DNA from: Bacillota bacterium
GTDB taxonomy: Bacteria > Bacillota > Clostridia > Lachnospirales > Lachnospiraceae
Assembly: GCA_902363515.1 (NCBI GenBank)
Contig: CABJAN010000006.1
Location: 62,001-126,000, forward strand
Direction: 5' to 3'
DNA: 64,000 nucleotides
The notes under the pieces were generated by a model. The model did no database searches, was not told the origin of the DNA, and worked only from the letters and a program-made list of their open reading frames with translations. This document shows positions 1 through 8,007 of this stretch, piece after piece (the stretch's first letter is position 1; every line of letters begins with the position of its first letter). The translations under genes and the position numbers were made by a program.

Positions 1-1
1 T

Positions 2-667
2 CTGGCTCATTTGTTTGGGTGTGACCATTTTGGAAGAGATGTGTTCAGCAGGGTTTTAAAAGGTACAGGAACCACCTTTTTTGTGGCAGCGGCTACGGTG
101 ATTTTGGGAGGAGGTATTGGCATTTTCATAGGTGCTTTTACCGGGTACTTTGGCGGATGGGCAGATGAAGTTCTTATGCGGGTAAATGATGTACTGTTTT
201 CCTTTCCACATATTCTTCTGGCTTTGGTTTTTATCAGCATTCTGGGACCAGGGAAATATAATGTGATTTTAGCGTTGGCAGTGGTCTTTGTACCTAGTTT
301 TGCCAGAATTACCAGAAGCGAATTTCTAAGCCAGAAGGAAATGGATTATGTGAAAAGCGCCAGGCTTATGGGGGCGTCTCACATACGGATTATGTTTGTG
401 CATATATTTCCAAACGTTTTGCCAGCAGTATTGTCCATGGCAGCCATTGGATTTAATAATGCGGTGCTGGCAGAGGCTGGAATGAGTTATCTGGGAATCG
501 GTGTGCAGCCTCCAGATGCTTCTCTTGGAAGAATGTTATCAGAATCCCAGACCTATCTTATGAGCGCGCCCTGGTGCGCAATTTTTCCGGGGCTGGCGGT
601 AATACTTCTGGCGCTTGGCTGTTCTCTTATAGGTGACGGACTGTTAAAGAAGGGAGGTGGGAAGTAA
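2..667 (+). CDS. Oligopeptide/dipeptide/nickel ABC transporter permease, DppC/OppC-like (5' truncated by window)
   Basis: This is the second inner-membrane permease of a peptide- or nickel-type ABC importer. The reading frame is open to the left edge and the visible part begins within the family's conserved GRDVFSRV segment, so the N-terminus and first membrane helix lie outside the window. Several hydrophobic helices follow. The cytoplasmic EAA-like loop, which docks to the ATPases, is visible around AGMSYLGIGVQPPDASLGRML. The gene ends 1 bp before the ATG of the first ATPase, which places all three in one operon. The substrate (peptides, nickel or another small solute) cannot be told without the binding protein. 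Confidence 0.93.
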   Translation: MAHLFGCDHFGRDVFSRVLKGTGTTFFVAAATVILGGGIGIFIGAFTGYFGGWADEVLMRVNDVLFSFPHILLALVFISILGPGKYNVILALAVVFVPSFARITRSEFLSQKEMDYVKSARLMGASHIRIMFVHIFPNVLPAVLSMAAIGFNNAVLAEAGMSYLGIGVQPPDASLGRMLSESQTYLMSAPWCAIFPGLAVILLALGCSLIGDGLLKKGGGK

Positions 668-668
668 G

Positions 669-1490
669 ATGAAATTATTGGAAGTAAGAAATCTGAAGCT
701 GGAATTCCTGGATACCATACCGCCGACGCAGGTAACTAAAGGAATATCGTTTTCCATGGAGCCTGGAGAAATTCTGGGAATTGTGGGAGAATCCGGTTCC
801 GGGAAAACTCAGACAGCTCTTTCCATCCTGAGACTTTTGAAAAAACAGGAGCGGATTGCCTCCGGAGAAATTTTATTTCAGGGAAAAAATCTGGCTGAAT
901 TGCCATTAAAAGAGATGGAAAAAATCAGGGGCAAAGAAATCAGCATGATTTTTCAGGAGCCTATGACCTCTTTAAATCCCGTACTGACCATAGGAACACA
1001 GATTGAGGAAGGCATGAAGCTGCATACCAAGATGAGCGCCATAGAGCGGAAGGAAAAAGCTCTGGCAATTATGGAAGAAGCAGAATTGCATGATCCTGAG
1101 ACTCTTTGGAAACAATATCCACATCAGTTATCAGGAGGAATGCGGCAGAGAGTTATGATTGCAGCCGCTTTGACTACGGAGCCAAGGCTTTTGATAGCAG
1201 ATGAACCTACGACTGCATTGGATGTGACTATTCAGGCTCAGATTTTGAAACTGATGAAGAAAATCAATGAAAAACATGGGACGGGGATTTTGTTTATTTC
1301 CCATGATTTAGGCGTGATCCGCAAACTCTGTTCCAGAGTTATTGTGATGAATCAGGGAGAAATTGTGGAAGAAGGGCCTGTTTCTCAGGTTTTTGAAAAG
1401 CCACAGGAAGAATATACCAAAAAGCTGTTAGCAGCCATTCCTACCCGAAGAACTTCCCTTCGCAGAAGAAAAGGGGGAAATCACACATGA
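669..1490 (+). CDS. Peptide/nickel ABC transporter ATP-binding protein, DppD/OppD-like
   Basis: First of two ATPases powering the importer. Walker A ([10 protein letters not shown]), the Q-loop ([12 protein letters not shown]), the ABC signature (LSGGMRQR) and Walker B ([12 protein letters not shown]) are all present, as is the switch histidine region (FISHDLGV). The C-terminus carries the short oligopeptide-transporter extension ([12 protein letters not shown]). The ATG at 669 is preferred over an in-frame GTG at 657, because GGAGGTGG ends about 9 bp before the ATG and the GTG lies inside that ribosome site. Its end overlaps the next gene by 4 bp (ATGA). Confidence 0.95.
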   Translation: MKLLEVRNLKLEFLDTIPPTQVTKGISFSMEPGEILGIVGESGSGKTQTALSILRLLKKQERIASGEILFQGKNLAELPLKEMEKIRGKEISMIFQEPMTSLNPVLTIGTQIEEGMKLHTKMSAIERKEKALAIMEEAELHDPETLWKQYPHQLSGGMRQRVMIAAALTTEPRLLIADEPTTALDVTIQAQILKLMKKINEKHGTGILFISHDLGVIRKLCSRVIVMNQGEIVEEGPVSQVFEKPQEEYTKKLLAAIPTRRTSLRRRKGGNHT

Positions 1491-2200
1491 AGAACATTTT
1501 AGAAGTCAGACATGTAAGCGCTGCCTATACGGATGAGAAGCAGGGGAGACAGGTGCTGAAGGATATTTCCCTGGAAGTAAAAGAAAATGAGATTCTGGGG
1601 CTTGTAGGAGAGAGTGGATGTGGAAAATCCACCTTATCCAAAGTAATTCTTGGGTTTTTGAAGCCCAGTCAGGGGGAAATTCACCATGAAACTCAGAATC
1701 CACAGATGATTTTCCAGGACCCGGCTTCTTCCTTAAATCCCAGTAAGAAAATCTCCTGGATTTTAGAGGAGCCTCTTCGGATGCAGAAAATACCAAAGGA
1801 AGAGCGCAGGAAACAAGTATTGGAGATGGCAGAGCGTGTAGGCTTAAGCCAGGAACAACTGAAACGTTATCCAAGAGAACTAAGCGGTGGACAAAGACAG
1901 AGGGTGAGTATAGCAGCAGCTTTGATACAAGGCTCAAAATTCATCATTGCAGATGAACCGGTGTCAGCATTGGACGTGACCATACAGAGACAGATTATGG
2001 AATTGATGGTAAAACTTCAGGAAGAAATGCAGCTCTCCATTCTCTTCATTTCTCACGATTTAAACGTGGTGTACCAGATGTGTGATAGACTCCTGATCAT
2101 GAAAGACGGAAAAATCCTGGAAGAAGGAAAGACAGAAGAACTATTCCAGCATCCAAAGGAGTCTTATACAAAACAACTATTAGACACAATCTTAGAATAA
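1487..2200 (+). CDS. Peptide/nickel ABC transporter ATP-binding protein, DppF/OppF-like
   Basis: Second ATPase of the importer, translationally coupled to the first through an ATGA overlap. Walker A (GESGCGKST), the Q-loop ([12 protein letters not shown]), the signature (LSGGQRQR) and Walker B ([12 protein letters not shown]) are intact. At 237 aa it is shorter than many OppF proteins of about 320 aa. It lacks most of the usual C-terminal extension that can carry an iron-sulfur site, but keeps the ESYTKQLL segment. It is the last gene of the operon and is followed at once by a long hairpin. Confidence 0.94.
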   Translation: MKNILEVRHVSAAYTDEKQGRQVLKDISLEVKENEILGLVGESGCGKSTLSKVILGFLKPSQGEIHHETQNPQMIFQDPASSLNPSKKISWILEEPLRMQKIPKEERRKQVLEMAERVGLSQEQLKRYPRELSGGQRQRVSIAAALIQGSKFIIADEPVSALDVTIQRQIMELMVKLQEEMQLSILFISHDLNVVYQMCDRLLIMKDGKILEEGKTEELFQHPKESYTKQLLDTILE

Positions 2201-2357
2201 AAAAGCAGGGCGATTCACCGAGCTATAAAAGAGAATCGGAATGCACTCTTAAACGAATTTGTTGAGCACGCTTTGAGACTACAGGCTCAAAGTGAGCGCA
2301 GACTGAGTTTAAGAGTACATTCCGATTCGGATATACTTGGATGAGTCCGCTTCTTTT
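2201..2357. terminator. Long bidirectional hairpin between convergent genes
   Basis: Nearly the whole intergenic gap folds on itself. A 22-bp arm (2233-2254) pairs with 2307-2328 with one mismatch. CTTTGAG (2271-2277) pairs with CTCAAAG (2286-2292) at the tip. The outer flanks, beginning AAAAAAGCAG on the left and ending CTTCTTTTTT on the right, are also imperfect inverted copies. The T-run on one strand and the A-run on the other suit a terminator for both converging genes. Confidence 0.75.
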
Positions 2358-2870
2358 TTATAGAAGTAAATCAATTAAATTTTCGTAGATATCCTGGCTT
2401 TTGTTTTTCCAGTTCATGCATACAGCAGCGGCTGCATCTTCTGTTGGAACTGCAATGGTTAAATCTACCATGGTGAAATGTTCCCGTTTTAGCTGGCAGC
2501 GCACATGATAGCCTTCTGTTTCGCTTTTGAAATAATCAGCAACAGCAGATAATTCTTCCCGCATCCGCACAGTATTTTCTTTAAAAAACTCAGAAATATC
2601 TTTTTTAATCCCATCTGAAATCTGGTCTTCAAAATAGGTGAGAGTCTGTTTTCCCTGGTCTGTGATTTCGTAATAGGAAGTATTCCGTACCGTTTTATCC
2701 TGAATCAGTGAGGCATCAATTAATTCAGAAATTGCCTGCTGCAAATGAAAATAATTTGTGTAGCCTTTGTCCAGTACAAAGCCGGAAATCTGAGCATTGG
2801 TAAGGGGAAAATCTACCTTTTCCAGCATGTAAAGGATAATCAGTTTATAAAGTGTAAGAGGTTCTGACAT
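2358..2870 (-). CDS. DUF4364 family protein (winged-helix, PadR-like)
   Basis: A 170-aa protein of a family common in Lachnospiraceae and related clostridia. The first roughly 90 residues look like a winged helix: LYKLIILYMLEKV, then AQISGFVLDKGYTNYFHLQQAISELIDASLI, then a beta-wing with YYEITDQGKQTL. This resembles PadR-type regulators. The C-terminal half is alpha/beta and of unknown function. It lies just downstream of, and on the same strand as, the radical SAM gene (4-bp gap), so the two are likely co-transcribed. A regulatory role is inferred from the fold only; no target is evident. Confidence 0.85.
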   Translation of the reverse strand: MSEPLTLYKLIILYMLEKVDFPLTNAQISGFVLDKGYTNYFHLQQAISELIDASLIQDKTVRNTSYYEITDQGKQTLTYFEDQISDGIKKDISEFFKENTVRMREELSAVADYFKSETEGYHVRCQLKREHFTMVDLTIAVPTEDAAAAVCMNWKNKSQDIYENLIDLLL

Positions 2871-2873
2871 AGT

Positions 2874-3803
2874 TTAATCCTCCTTATATTGTTTTCCCTG
2901 ATAGGCACCTCTGATTTTACATTCATGGTGCAAGGTATTTAGTACCGTTTTTTTTGCACTGCTCCAGGTTGGCGCAAGGAGCAGGTCTTTTGGTCCGTCA
3001 CCGGTCAGGCGGTGAATTACAATTTCAGGTGACAAGTGTTCCAGACAATCTATTACCAGATTGATATATTCTTCCATGGTGTACACAGAAAATTTTCCGT
3101 CCAGATAGTCTTTTGCTAAATCAGTATTTTTTAACGCATGGAGAAGCTGTAATTTGATGCCCTGGATATTTCTGTGATTGAGATAATGCATGGTTTCCAG
3201 GATATCTTCTTTTGTTTCTCCTGGCAGTCCCAGAATGGTGTGGACAATCACTTCCAGATTCCGTTTGCGAAGCTCTTTCACTGCTTCTTCAAAACAGGAA
3301 AGAGGGTAGCCCCGGCGGATATAAGCAGCTGTTTTTTCATGCATGGTCTGAAGTCCCAGTTCAACCCATACAGGTTTCTTCTGATTTAGTTCTTCCAGCA
3401 GATTTAGGATATCTTCTCCAAGGCAGTCCGGACGCGTTCCAATGGAAAGCGCTACCACATCCGGGTGAGAAAGTGCCTCTGTAAAAATGCGCCTGAGATA
3501 TTCCACAGGAGCATAGGTGTTGGTATATGCCTGAAAGTAGGCAATAAAGCTGGAAGCATTGCGTTTCTCACGAAGTCTGGCAGCCTGTTTTTCGATTTGC
3601 GTGGTAATGGTATCCTGTTTATCCCCGGCAAAATCTCCGGATCCTCCGGCGCTGCAAAAGATACAGCCCCGGTTTCCAAGAGTACCGTCCCGGTTCGGGC
3701 AGGTCATACCACCGTTTAAGGCTACCTTATATACTTTTCCTGAAAAGCGTTCTTTTAACATATAGTCAAAGGAATAATAGGGTTTTCCGTTCCAGTTGTT
3801 CAT
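2874..3803 (-). CDS. TIGR01212 family radical SAM protein (YhcC-like)
   Basis: Radical SAM enzyme of the YhcC/TIGR01212 family; its physiological reaction is not established. Near the N-terminus, Cys35, Cys47 and Cys50 sit in GMTCPNRDGTLGNRGCIFC, the expected ligands for the 4Fe-4S cluster that cleaves SAM. A glycine-rich HTILGLPGET segment and the family's C-terminal HRLTGDGP motif follow. I start at the ATG at 3803, because an AAAGG site precedes it. An in-frame TTG at 3824 would add seven residues with no better ribosome site. The protein is soluble, with no signal peptide. Confidence 0.9.
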   Translation of the reverse strand: MNNWNGKPYYSFDYMLKERFSGKVYKVALNGGMTCPNRDGTLGNRGCIFCSAGGSGDFAGDKQDTITTQIEKQAARLREKRNASSFIAYFQAYTNTYAPVEYLRRIFTEALSHPDVVALSIGTRPDCLGEDILNLLEELNQKKPVWVELGLQTMHEKTAAYIRRGYPLSCFEEAVKELRKRNLEVIVHTILGLPGETKEDILETMHYLNHRNIQGIKLQLLHALKNTDLAKDYLDGKFSVYTMEEYINLVIDCLEHLSPEIVIHRLTGDGPKDLLLAPTWSSAKKTVLNTLHHECKIRGAYQGKQYKED

Positions 3804-3889
3804 TTCTAGACCTTTCTTTTGCAAGGATTTTCTTTCTTCCTATCATACCATCTGAAAATTTCTTTTACAAGAGCAAGAAAAGGAATCCT

Positions 3890-3918
3890 TTGACAAAAAT
3901 AGTCGCACATGGTAAGGT
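3890..3918 (+). promoter_or_regulatory. Sigma-A-type promoter of the orphan binding-protein gene
   Basis: TTGACA (3890-3895), a 17-bp spacer and TAAGGT (3913-3918) with an upstream TG give a good -35 and a weak, extended -10. It lies about 35 bp before the start codon at 3953 and diverges from the radical SAM gene. Confidence 0.55.
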
Positions 3919-3952
3919 GAAAAGAAAGAAATCACTCTGGGAAAGGGAACGG

Positions 3953-4519
3953 ATGGTAGAGATGAGAAAGAAGAAAAAAGGAATTTTCATGCTGGTATGT
4001 ATGGCGCTGCTCATAAGCCTGACAGCCTGTGGAGAACTGGAATTAAGAGAAGCAAAGCCCATAGAACAGGGGATTCTAAAGGTAGGAATGAATCTTCAGA
4101 TTCCGGGCATGTGTTATTTGTCTGAGGAAACCAGCAAACCGGAAGGTTTTGAGGTGGAACTGGCGCAGATGCTGGCAGATAAGATGAAGCTGGAACTGGA
4201 AATTGTAGATACTTCTGAAGAAAATCTGCTGAAATCCCTGGATGGAGATTTGTATGACTGTGTGATTTCCGCGGTGGCACTTGCTGATTGGAATGAGACT
4301 CATTATGACCATACCACGGTATATGCAGATCTTGCGTCTGTGAAGGAGCAGACAGGAATTACGGGAGAAGATACCAAGATTGCTGTTTTTACAAAGAAGT
4401 ATAACTTGATGAAAGATGAGCTGGAGACAAAGCTGCAGATGCTTCGCAATGATGGCAGTTTGAAGGAGCTTTCAGAGAAATATTTCGGGAAAGATATTAC
4501 TATTTCTGAAGCAAAATAG
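3953..4519 (+). CDS. Amino-acid-type solute-binding lipoprotein, shortened (SBP_bac_3-like)
   Basis: The protein begins with a basic start and a hydrophobic stretch ending in a lipobox (LISLTAC), so it should be exported and lipid-anchored. The mature part starts like a family-3 binding protein (GILKVGMNL, then GFEVELAQMLADKM, then DCVISAV) and finishes with the usual C-terminal helix (LRNDGSLKELSEKYFG). At about 189 aa it lacks much of the second lobe: the chain passes from the first-lobe strand straight to the return segment. Neighbouring permease and ATPase genes are absent. It may be a degenerate gene or a sensor-like single-lobe protein. The ATG at 3962 is an alternative start. Confidence 0.75.
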   Translation: MVEMRKKKKGIFMLVCMALLISLTACGELELREAKPIEQGILKVGMNLQIPGMCYLSEETSKPEGFEVELAQMLADKMKLELEIVDTSEENLLKSLDGDLYDCVISAVALADWNETHYDHTTVYADLASVKEQTGITGEDTKIAVFTKKYNLMKDELETKLQMLRNDGSLKELSEKYFGKDITISEAK

Positions 4520-4526
4520 AGATAAT

Positions 4527-4583
4527 ATGGAAAATGATTTTAGTTCTGGAAGATATCAGGACAGAACTAAAATCATTTTCCAT
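4527..4583. terminator. Perfect 22-bp inverted repeat, bidirectional terminator
   Basis: Positions 4527-4548 and 4562-4583 are exact reverse complements, with a 13-nt loop. A/T-rich flanks lie on both sides, between convergent genes. It would terminate the binding-protein transcript and the opposing RhuM-like transcript. Confidence 0.8.
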
Positions 4584-4593
4584 AAAACAAAAC

Positions 4594-5643
4594 TTATTTT
4601 TTATCAATGGATTGCTCTACACTAACATCTGCAATGAGACGGTCAAAATCACTTTGATATTGCTTGTCCCGGATTATCCTGTATTGTTCAAATTCATTTT
4701 CCGCAAAGGCTTTTGCAATTGCAGCAGTAACTTTTCCTTTATCTTTTAATACATCTTCCTCATTGAATTGCAGGAAAGCGTCTAAACGTTCAATCCAATC
4801 TTTCATATACATAATATTGCCGCGCCGCGCCTGGCGTTCAGCATAATCTAAATACATTGTCACAATTTCATTGAGATTGCGTATTTCAACTTCATTGAGA
4901 TAGTTTTTGGCAACCGTTACATCTGCCTTGCGAATACGTCCTTCAGGTGCATTTTTCCAGGTTGTAAGTCCCATATTAGGTTTCTGGCTGTCGGCTCTGT
5001 CATAAATAAGCTCTGCAGCTGTCTGATGAGTGACTGCATAATGTAATTTATTTTGTACAGTTGCAAAAAAAGTTTTTGTAATTGGGCTATGTACATCATA
5101 ATCAGCACTGCATTGTGAATATATATCTGTGATTTTTTGATAGAAGCGGCGTTCACTGGAACGAATATCTCGAATGCGTTCTAACTGTTCTTCAAAATAG
5201 TCTTTTCCAAAATAGTTTTCTGGTTCCTTTAAACGTTCATCATCCATCACATATCCTTTGATAATGAATTCTTTTAAAATGCGGTTAGCCCAAATACGAA
5301 ACATGGTAGCTTTTTTGGAATTGACACGATATCCAACAGCAATGATAGCATCAAGATTATAATATTTAACAGAGTAGTTCTTGCCATCTGTAGCAGTTGT
5401 TTCCAAAATGGAAACAACTGAATCTTGTTCTAATTCACCGGATTCAAAAATATTTTTTAAGTGTTTGGAAATAGCAGATTTTTGTACATCAAAAAGTTCT
5501 GCCATTTTACCCTGTGTTAACCAAAGATTTTCCTGATACAGAAGAATCTGGACACGTACATCACCATTGTCAGTTTTATAAAAAAGAATTTCTCTTTGTT
5601 CATATGAAGTTATAGTTGATTTCTGGAGTCCTTCATTATCCAT
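4594..5643 (-). CDS. RhuM family protein (virulence RhuM-like)
   Basis: A 349-aa member of the RhuM family, named from Salmonella pathogenicity island 3 and widespread on genomic islands; its molecular function is unknown. The N-terminal third resembles an HTH/Bro-type DNA-binding region (LWLTQGKMAELFDVQKSAISKHLKNIFESGEL). The conserved family core YYNLDAIIAVGYRVNSKKATMFRIWAN follows, and then a helical C-terminal half. The start at 5643 is supported by GGGGAGG about 6 bp upstream. The more distal in-frame start at 5703 has no such site. The gene stands alone between operons, consistent with horizontal acquisition. Confidence 0.85.
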   Translation of the reverse strand: MDNEGLQKSTITSYEQREILFYKTDNGDVRVQILLYQENLWLTQGKMAELFDVQKSAISKHLKNIFESGELEQDSVVSILETTATDGKNYSVKYYNLDAIIAVGYRVNSKKATMFRIWANRILKEFIIKGYVMDDERLKEPENYFGKDYFEEQLERIRDIRSSERRFYQKITDIYSQCSADYDVHSPITKTFFATVQNKLHYAVTHQTAAELIYDRADSQKPNMGLTTWKNAPEGRIRKADVTVAKNYLNEVEIRNLNEIVTMYLDYAERQARRGNIMYMKDWIERLDAFLQFNEEDVLKDKGKVTAAIAKAFAENEFEQYRIIRDKQYQSDFDRLIADVSVEQSIDKK

Positions 5644-5783
5644 AGTGCTTCCTCCCCTTTTATTTGATGTTCCTATTCTATCAATGGTTTTTATGGCAGT
5701 CAAGGACTGTATTATGGGAATTATGCCCTATGATGCTTCTCTTTTTTTGTACAAAATTACAACATATTTTTCAAAAAAACAAC

Positions 5784-5812
5784 TTGATTTTTTTCTATGC
5801 AAATGGTAGCAT
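5784..5812 (+). promoter_or_regulatory. Promoter of the sugar isomerase operon
   Basis: TTGATT (5784-5789), a 17-bp spacer and TAGCAT (5807-5812), preceded by TG, lie 48 bp before the first gene. The position fits transcription of the three-gene sugar operon. Confidence 0.5.
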
Positions 5813-5819
5813 AAACATA

Positions 5820-5838
5820 TAGTTTAATGACTAAACTA
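5820..5838. promoter_or_regulatory. Palindromic operator candidate TAGTTTA-N5-TAAACTA
   Basis: A perfect 7-bp inverted repeat with a 5-bp spacer lies just after the predicted -10 element and before the ribosome site. That is a typical position for a sugar-responsive repressor. No regulator gene of the operon is in view, so the binding protein is unknown. Confidence 0.5.
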
Positions 5839-5859
5839 AGTGAGGAGGTTTAGGACGTG

Positions 5860-6477
5860 ATGAAAATTTTGAATGTTGCTGACCGGGAATTTTATACTTA
5901 CGGAAGAGTGATTGAAGGCCTGGACGTGTCTGAGCTTCTGGAGGTTTTAAAGGAAACTCCAAAGCCGGATGATGTGATTTATGTTGCTTCTGACGAAAAG
6001 CTGGAAGCCTGTGCATGTGCAGACAAAATCGCATACAGTTTGTATGGGGGAATGCCCATCCAGATTGGTTACTGCAATGGAAGTAATGTGTTCTTAAATG
6101 CAGTAGAGTACCACAGAGATTCAGAGGTCAATGTGGCGCTGACAGACCTGATTCTGATTTTAGGAAGAGAACAGGACATTGAGGGAGACGGTACTTATGA
6201 AACCGCAAAAATGGAAGCATTTCTGGTACCGGCAGGAACTGTTGTGGAGGTTTATGCAACCACCCTTCACTATGCGCCATGCAGCGTAGACGGAAATAAG
6301 TTCTGTACAGCAGTTATTCTTCCAAAAGGAACTAACACAGAGGCGCCACAGCGCCAGAATAACACAGAAGAAGATAAATTACTGTTTGCCAGAAATAAAT
6401 GGCTCATTGCACATAAAGATGCAAAAATTGAAGGAGCTTTTGAAGGACTCAAAGGTGAGAATTTATCTGTAGAATAA
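5860..6477 (+). CDS. DUF4867 family protein
   Basis: A roughly 205-aa cytosolic protein with a cupin-like feel. It has beta-rich segments, including FLVPAGTVVEVYATTLHYAPCSV, which could place metal- or sugar-binding residues in a barrel. The family (DUF4867) is typically found beside sugar isomerases in clostridia and has no proven activity. As first gene of an operon with an L-fucose/L-arabinose isomerase-family protein and a xylulokinase, an auxiliary role in sugar conversion (for example mutarotation or lyase chemistry) is an inference only. GAGGAGG at 5842-5848 serves either the GTG at 5857 or the ATG at 5860. Confidence 0.85.
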   Translation: MKILNVADREFYTYGRVIEGLDVSELLEVLKETPKPDDVIYVASDEKLEACACADKIAYSLYGGMPIQIGYCNGSNVFLNAVEYHRDSEVNVALTDLILILGREQDIEGDGTYETAKMEAFLVPAGTVVEVYATTLHYAPCSVDGNKFCTAVILPKGTNTEAPQRQNNTEEDKLLFARNKWLIAHKDAKIEGAFEGLKGENLSVE

Positions 6478-6511
6478 AAAATAAAAAAGCGAAAACGCAG
6501 GAGGAAAAAAG

Positions 6512-7990
6512 ATGAATTTATCAAATATGCCAGAATTAAAATTAGGTATTGTAGCAGTAAGCCGTGACTGTTTCCCAATGTCACTGTCTGAAAACAGAAG
6601 AAAAGCAGTTGTAGAAGCATACAAGAAAAACTTCAACGGAGAAATCTATGAATGCCAGACTGTTGTAGAAAGCGAAACAGATATGTTAAAAGCTGCCAAA
6701 GAATTAAGAGAGGCAGGCTGCAATGCACAGGTTGTTTATCTTGGAAACTTTGGACCGGAAACAGAAGAAACCATGCTGGTAAAAGTATTCCATGGTCCAT
6801 CTATGGTAGTGGCTGCAGCAGAAGAAGGCGACCTGGTACAGGGACGTGGAGATGCATATTGCGGTATGTTAAATGCAAGCTACAACTTAAAACTGCGTAA
6901 TTTAAAAGCATACATCCCGGAATATCCAGTTGGAACAGCAGAAGAAGTTGCTGAAATGATTCATGAATTTGCTCCAATCGCAAGAGCATTAGTTGCAGTA
7001 AGAAACCTGAAAATCATCAGCTTTGGACCACGTCCAACAAACTTCCTGGCATGTAATGCGCCAATTAAGAGACTGTATGATTTAGGGGTAGAAATCGAAG
7101 AAAACTCTGAATTAGACTTATTTGAAGCATTTAATAAACATGCAGATGACCCACGTATTCCAGATGTAGTAAAAGAAATGGAAGCAGAGCTTGGCGAAGG
7201 AAATATGAAACCAGAAATTCTGCCTAAATTAGCACAGTACGAAATCACTCTGTTAGACTGGGTAGAAGCACACAAAGGCTGCAGAAAATATGTGACACTT
7301 ACAACAAAATGCTGGCCAGCATTCCAGACACAGTTTGGATTTGTTCCATGCTATGTAAACAGCCGTCTTACAGATAGAGGTATTCCAGTTTCCTGTGAAG
7401 TAGATATCTGGGGAACTTTAAGTGAGTACATCGGAACTGTTATTAGCCAGGATACAGTTACTCTGTTGGATATTAATAATACAGTACCTGCTCATATTTA
7501 TGACAATGACATTAAAGGTCATTACAACTATGACCAGAAAGAAACCTTCATGGGATTCCATTGTGGAAATACGGCAGCAAGCAAGCTGACAGCATGTTCT
7601 ATGAAATATCAGATGATTATGGCAAGAACTCTGCCAGAAGAAGTTACACAGGGTACACTGGAAGGTGATATTGTCCCAGGTGAAATTACTTTCTATCGTC
7701 TTCAGAGTACAGCAGATTGCAAGCTTCGGGCTTACATTGCACAGGGTGAAGTTCTTCCAGTGGCAACACAGAGCTTTGGCGGTATTGGTATCTTTGCAAT
7801 TCCAGAAATGGGACGTTTCTATCGCCATGTATTAGTAGAGAAGAATTATCCACACCATGGAGCTGTTGCTTTTGGACATTTTGGAAAAGCGCTGTACGAA
7901 GTATTCAAATATTTGGGTGTAGAAGTTGATGAAATTAACTACAATCAGCCAAAGGGAACCTTATACCCAACAGAAAATCCATTTGCTTAA
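6512..7990 (+). CDS. L-fucose/L-arabinose isomerase family protein
   Basis: A 492-aa aldose-ketose isomerase of the FucI/AraA superfamily; these enzymes are cytoplasmic, metal-dependent and usually oligomeric. The C-terminal half shows the family's CEVDIWGTLSEYI, MGFHCGNTA and HHGAVAFGHFGKAL regions, which bring acidic and histidine metal ligands together. The true sugar is uncertain. With a xylulokinase directly downstream, the product could be D-xylulose or another ketopentose/ketohexose, so an automatic fucose label would be risky. It lies in the middle of a three-gene operon, 34 bp after DUF4867, with GGAGG before its ATG. Confidence 0.88.
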   Translation: MNLSNMPELKLGIVAVSRDCFPMSLSENRRKAVVEAYKKNFNGEIYECQTVVESETDMLKAAKELREAGCNAQVVYLGNFGPETEETMLVKVFHGPSMVVAAAEEGDLVQGRGDAYCGMLNASYNLKLRNLKAYIPEYPVGTAEEVAEMIHEFAPIARALVAVRNLKIISFGPRPTNFLACNAPIKRLYDLGVEIEENSELDLFEAFNKHADDPRIPDVVKEMEAELGEGNMKPEILPKLAQYEITLLDWVEAHKGCRKYVTLTTKCWPAFQTQFGFVPCYVNSRLTDRGIPVSCEVDIWGTLSEYIGTVISQDTVTLLDINNTVPAHIYDNDIKGHYNYDQKETFMGFHCGNTAASKLTACSMKYQMIMARTLPEEVTQGTLEGDIVPGEITFYRLQSTADCKLRAYIAQGEVLPVATQSFGGIGIFAIPEMGRFYRHVLVEKNYPHHGAVAFGHFGKALYEVFKYLGVEVDEINYNQPKGTLYPTENPFA

Positions 7991-8007
7991 GGGAAAAGGA
8001 GAAAACC

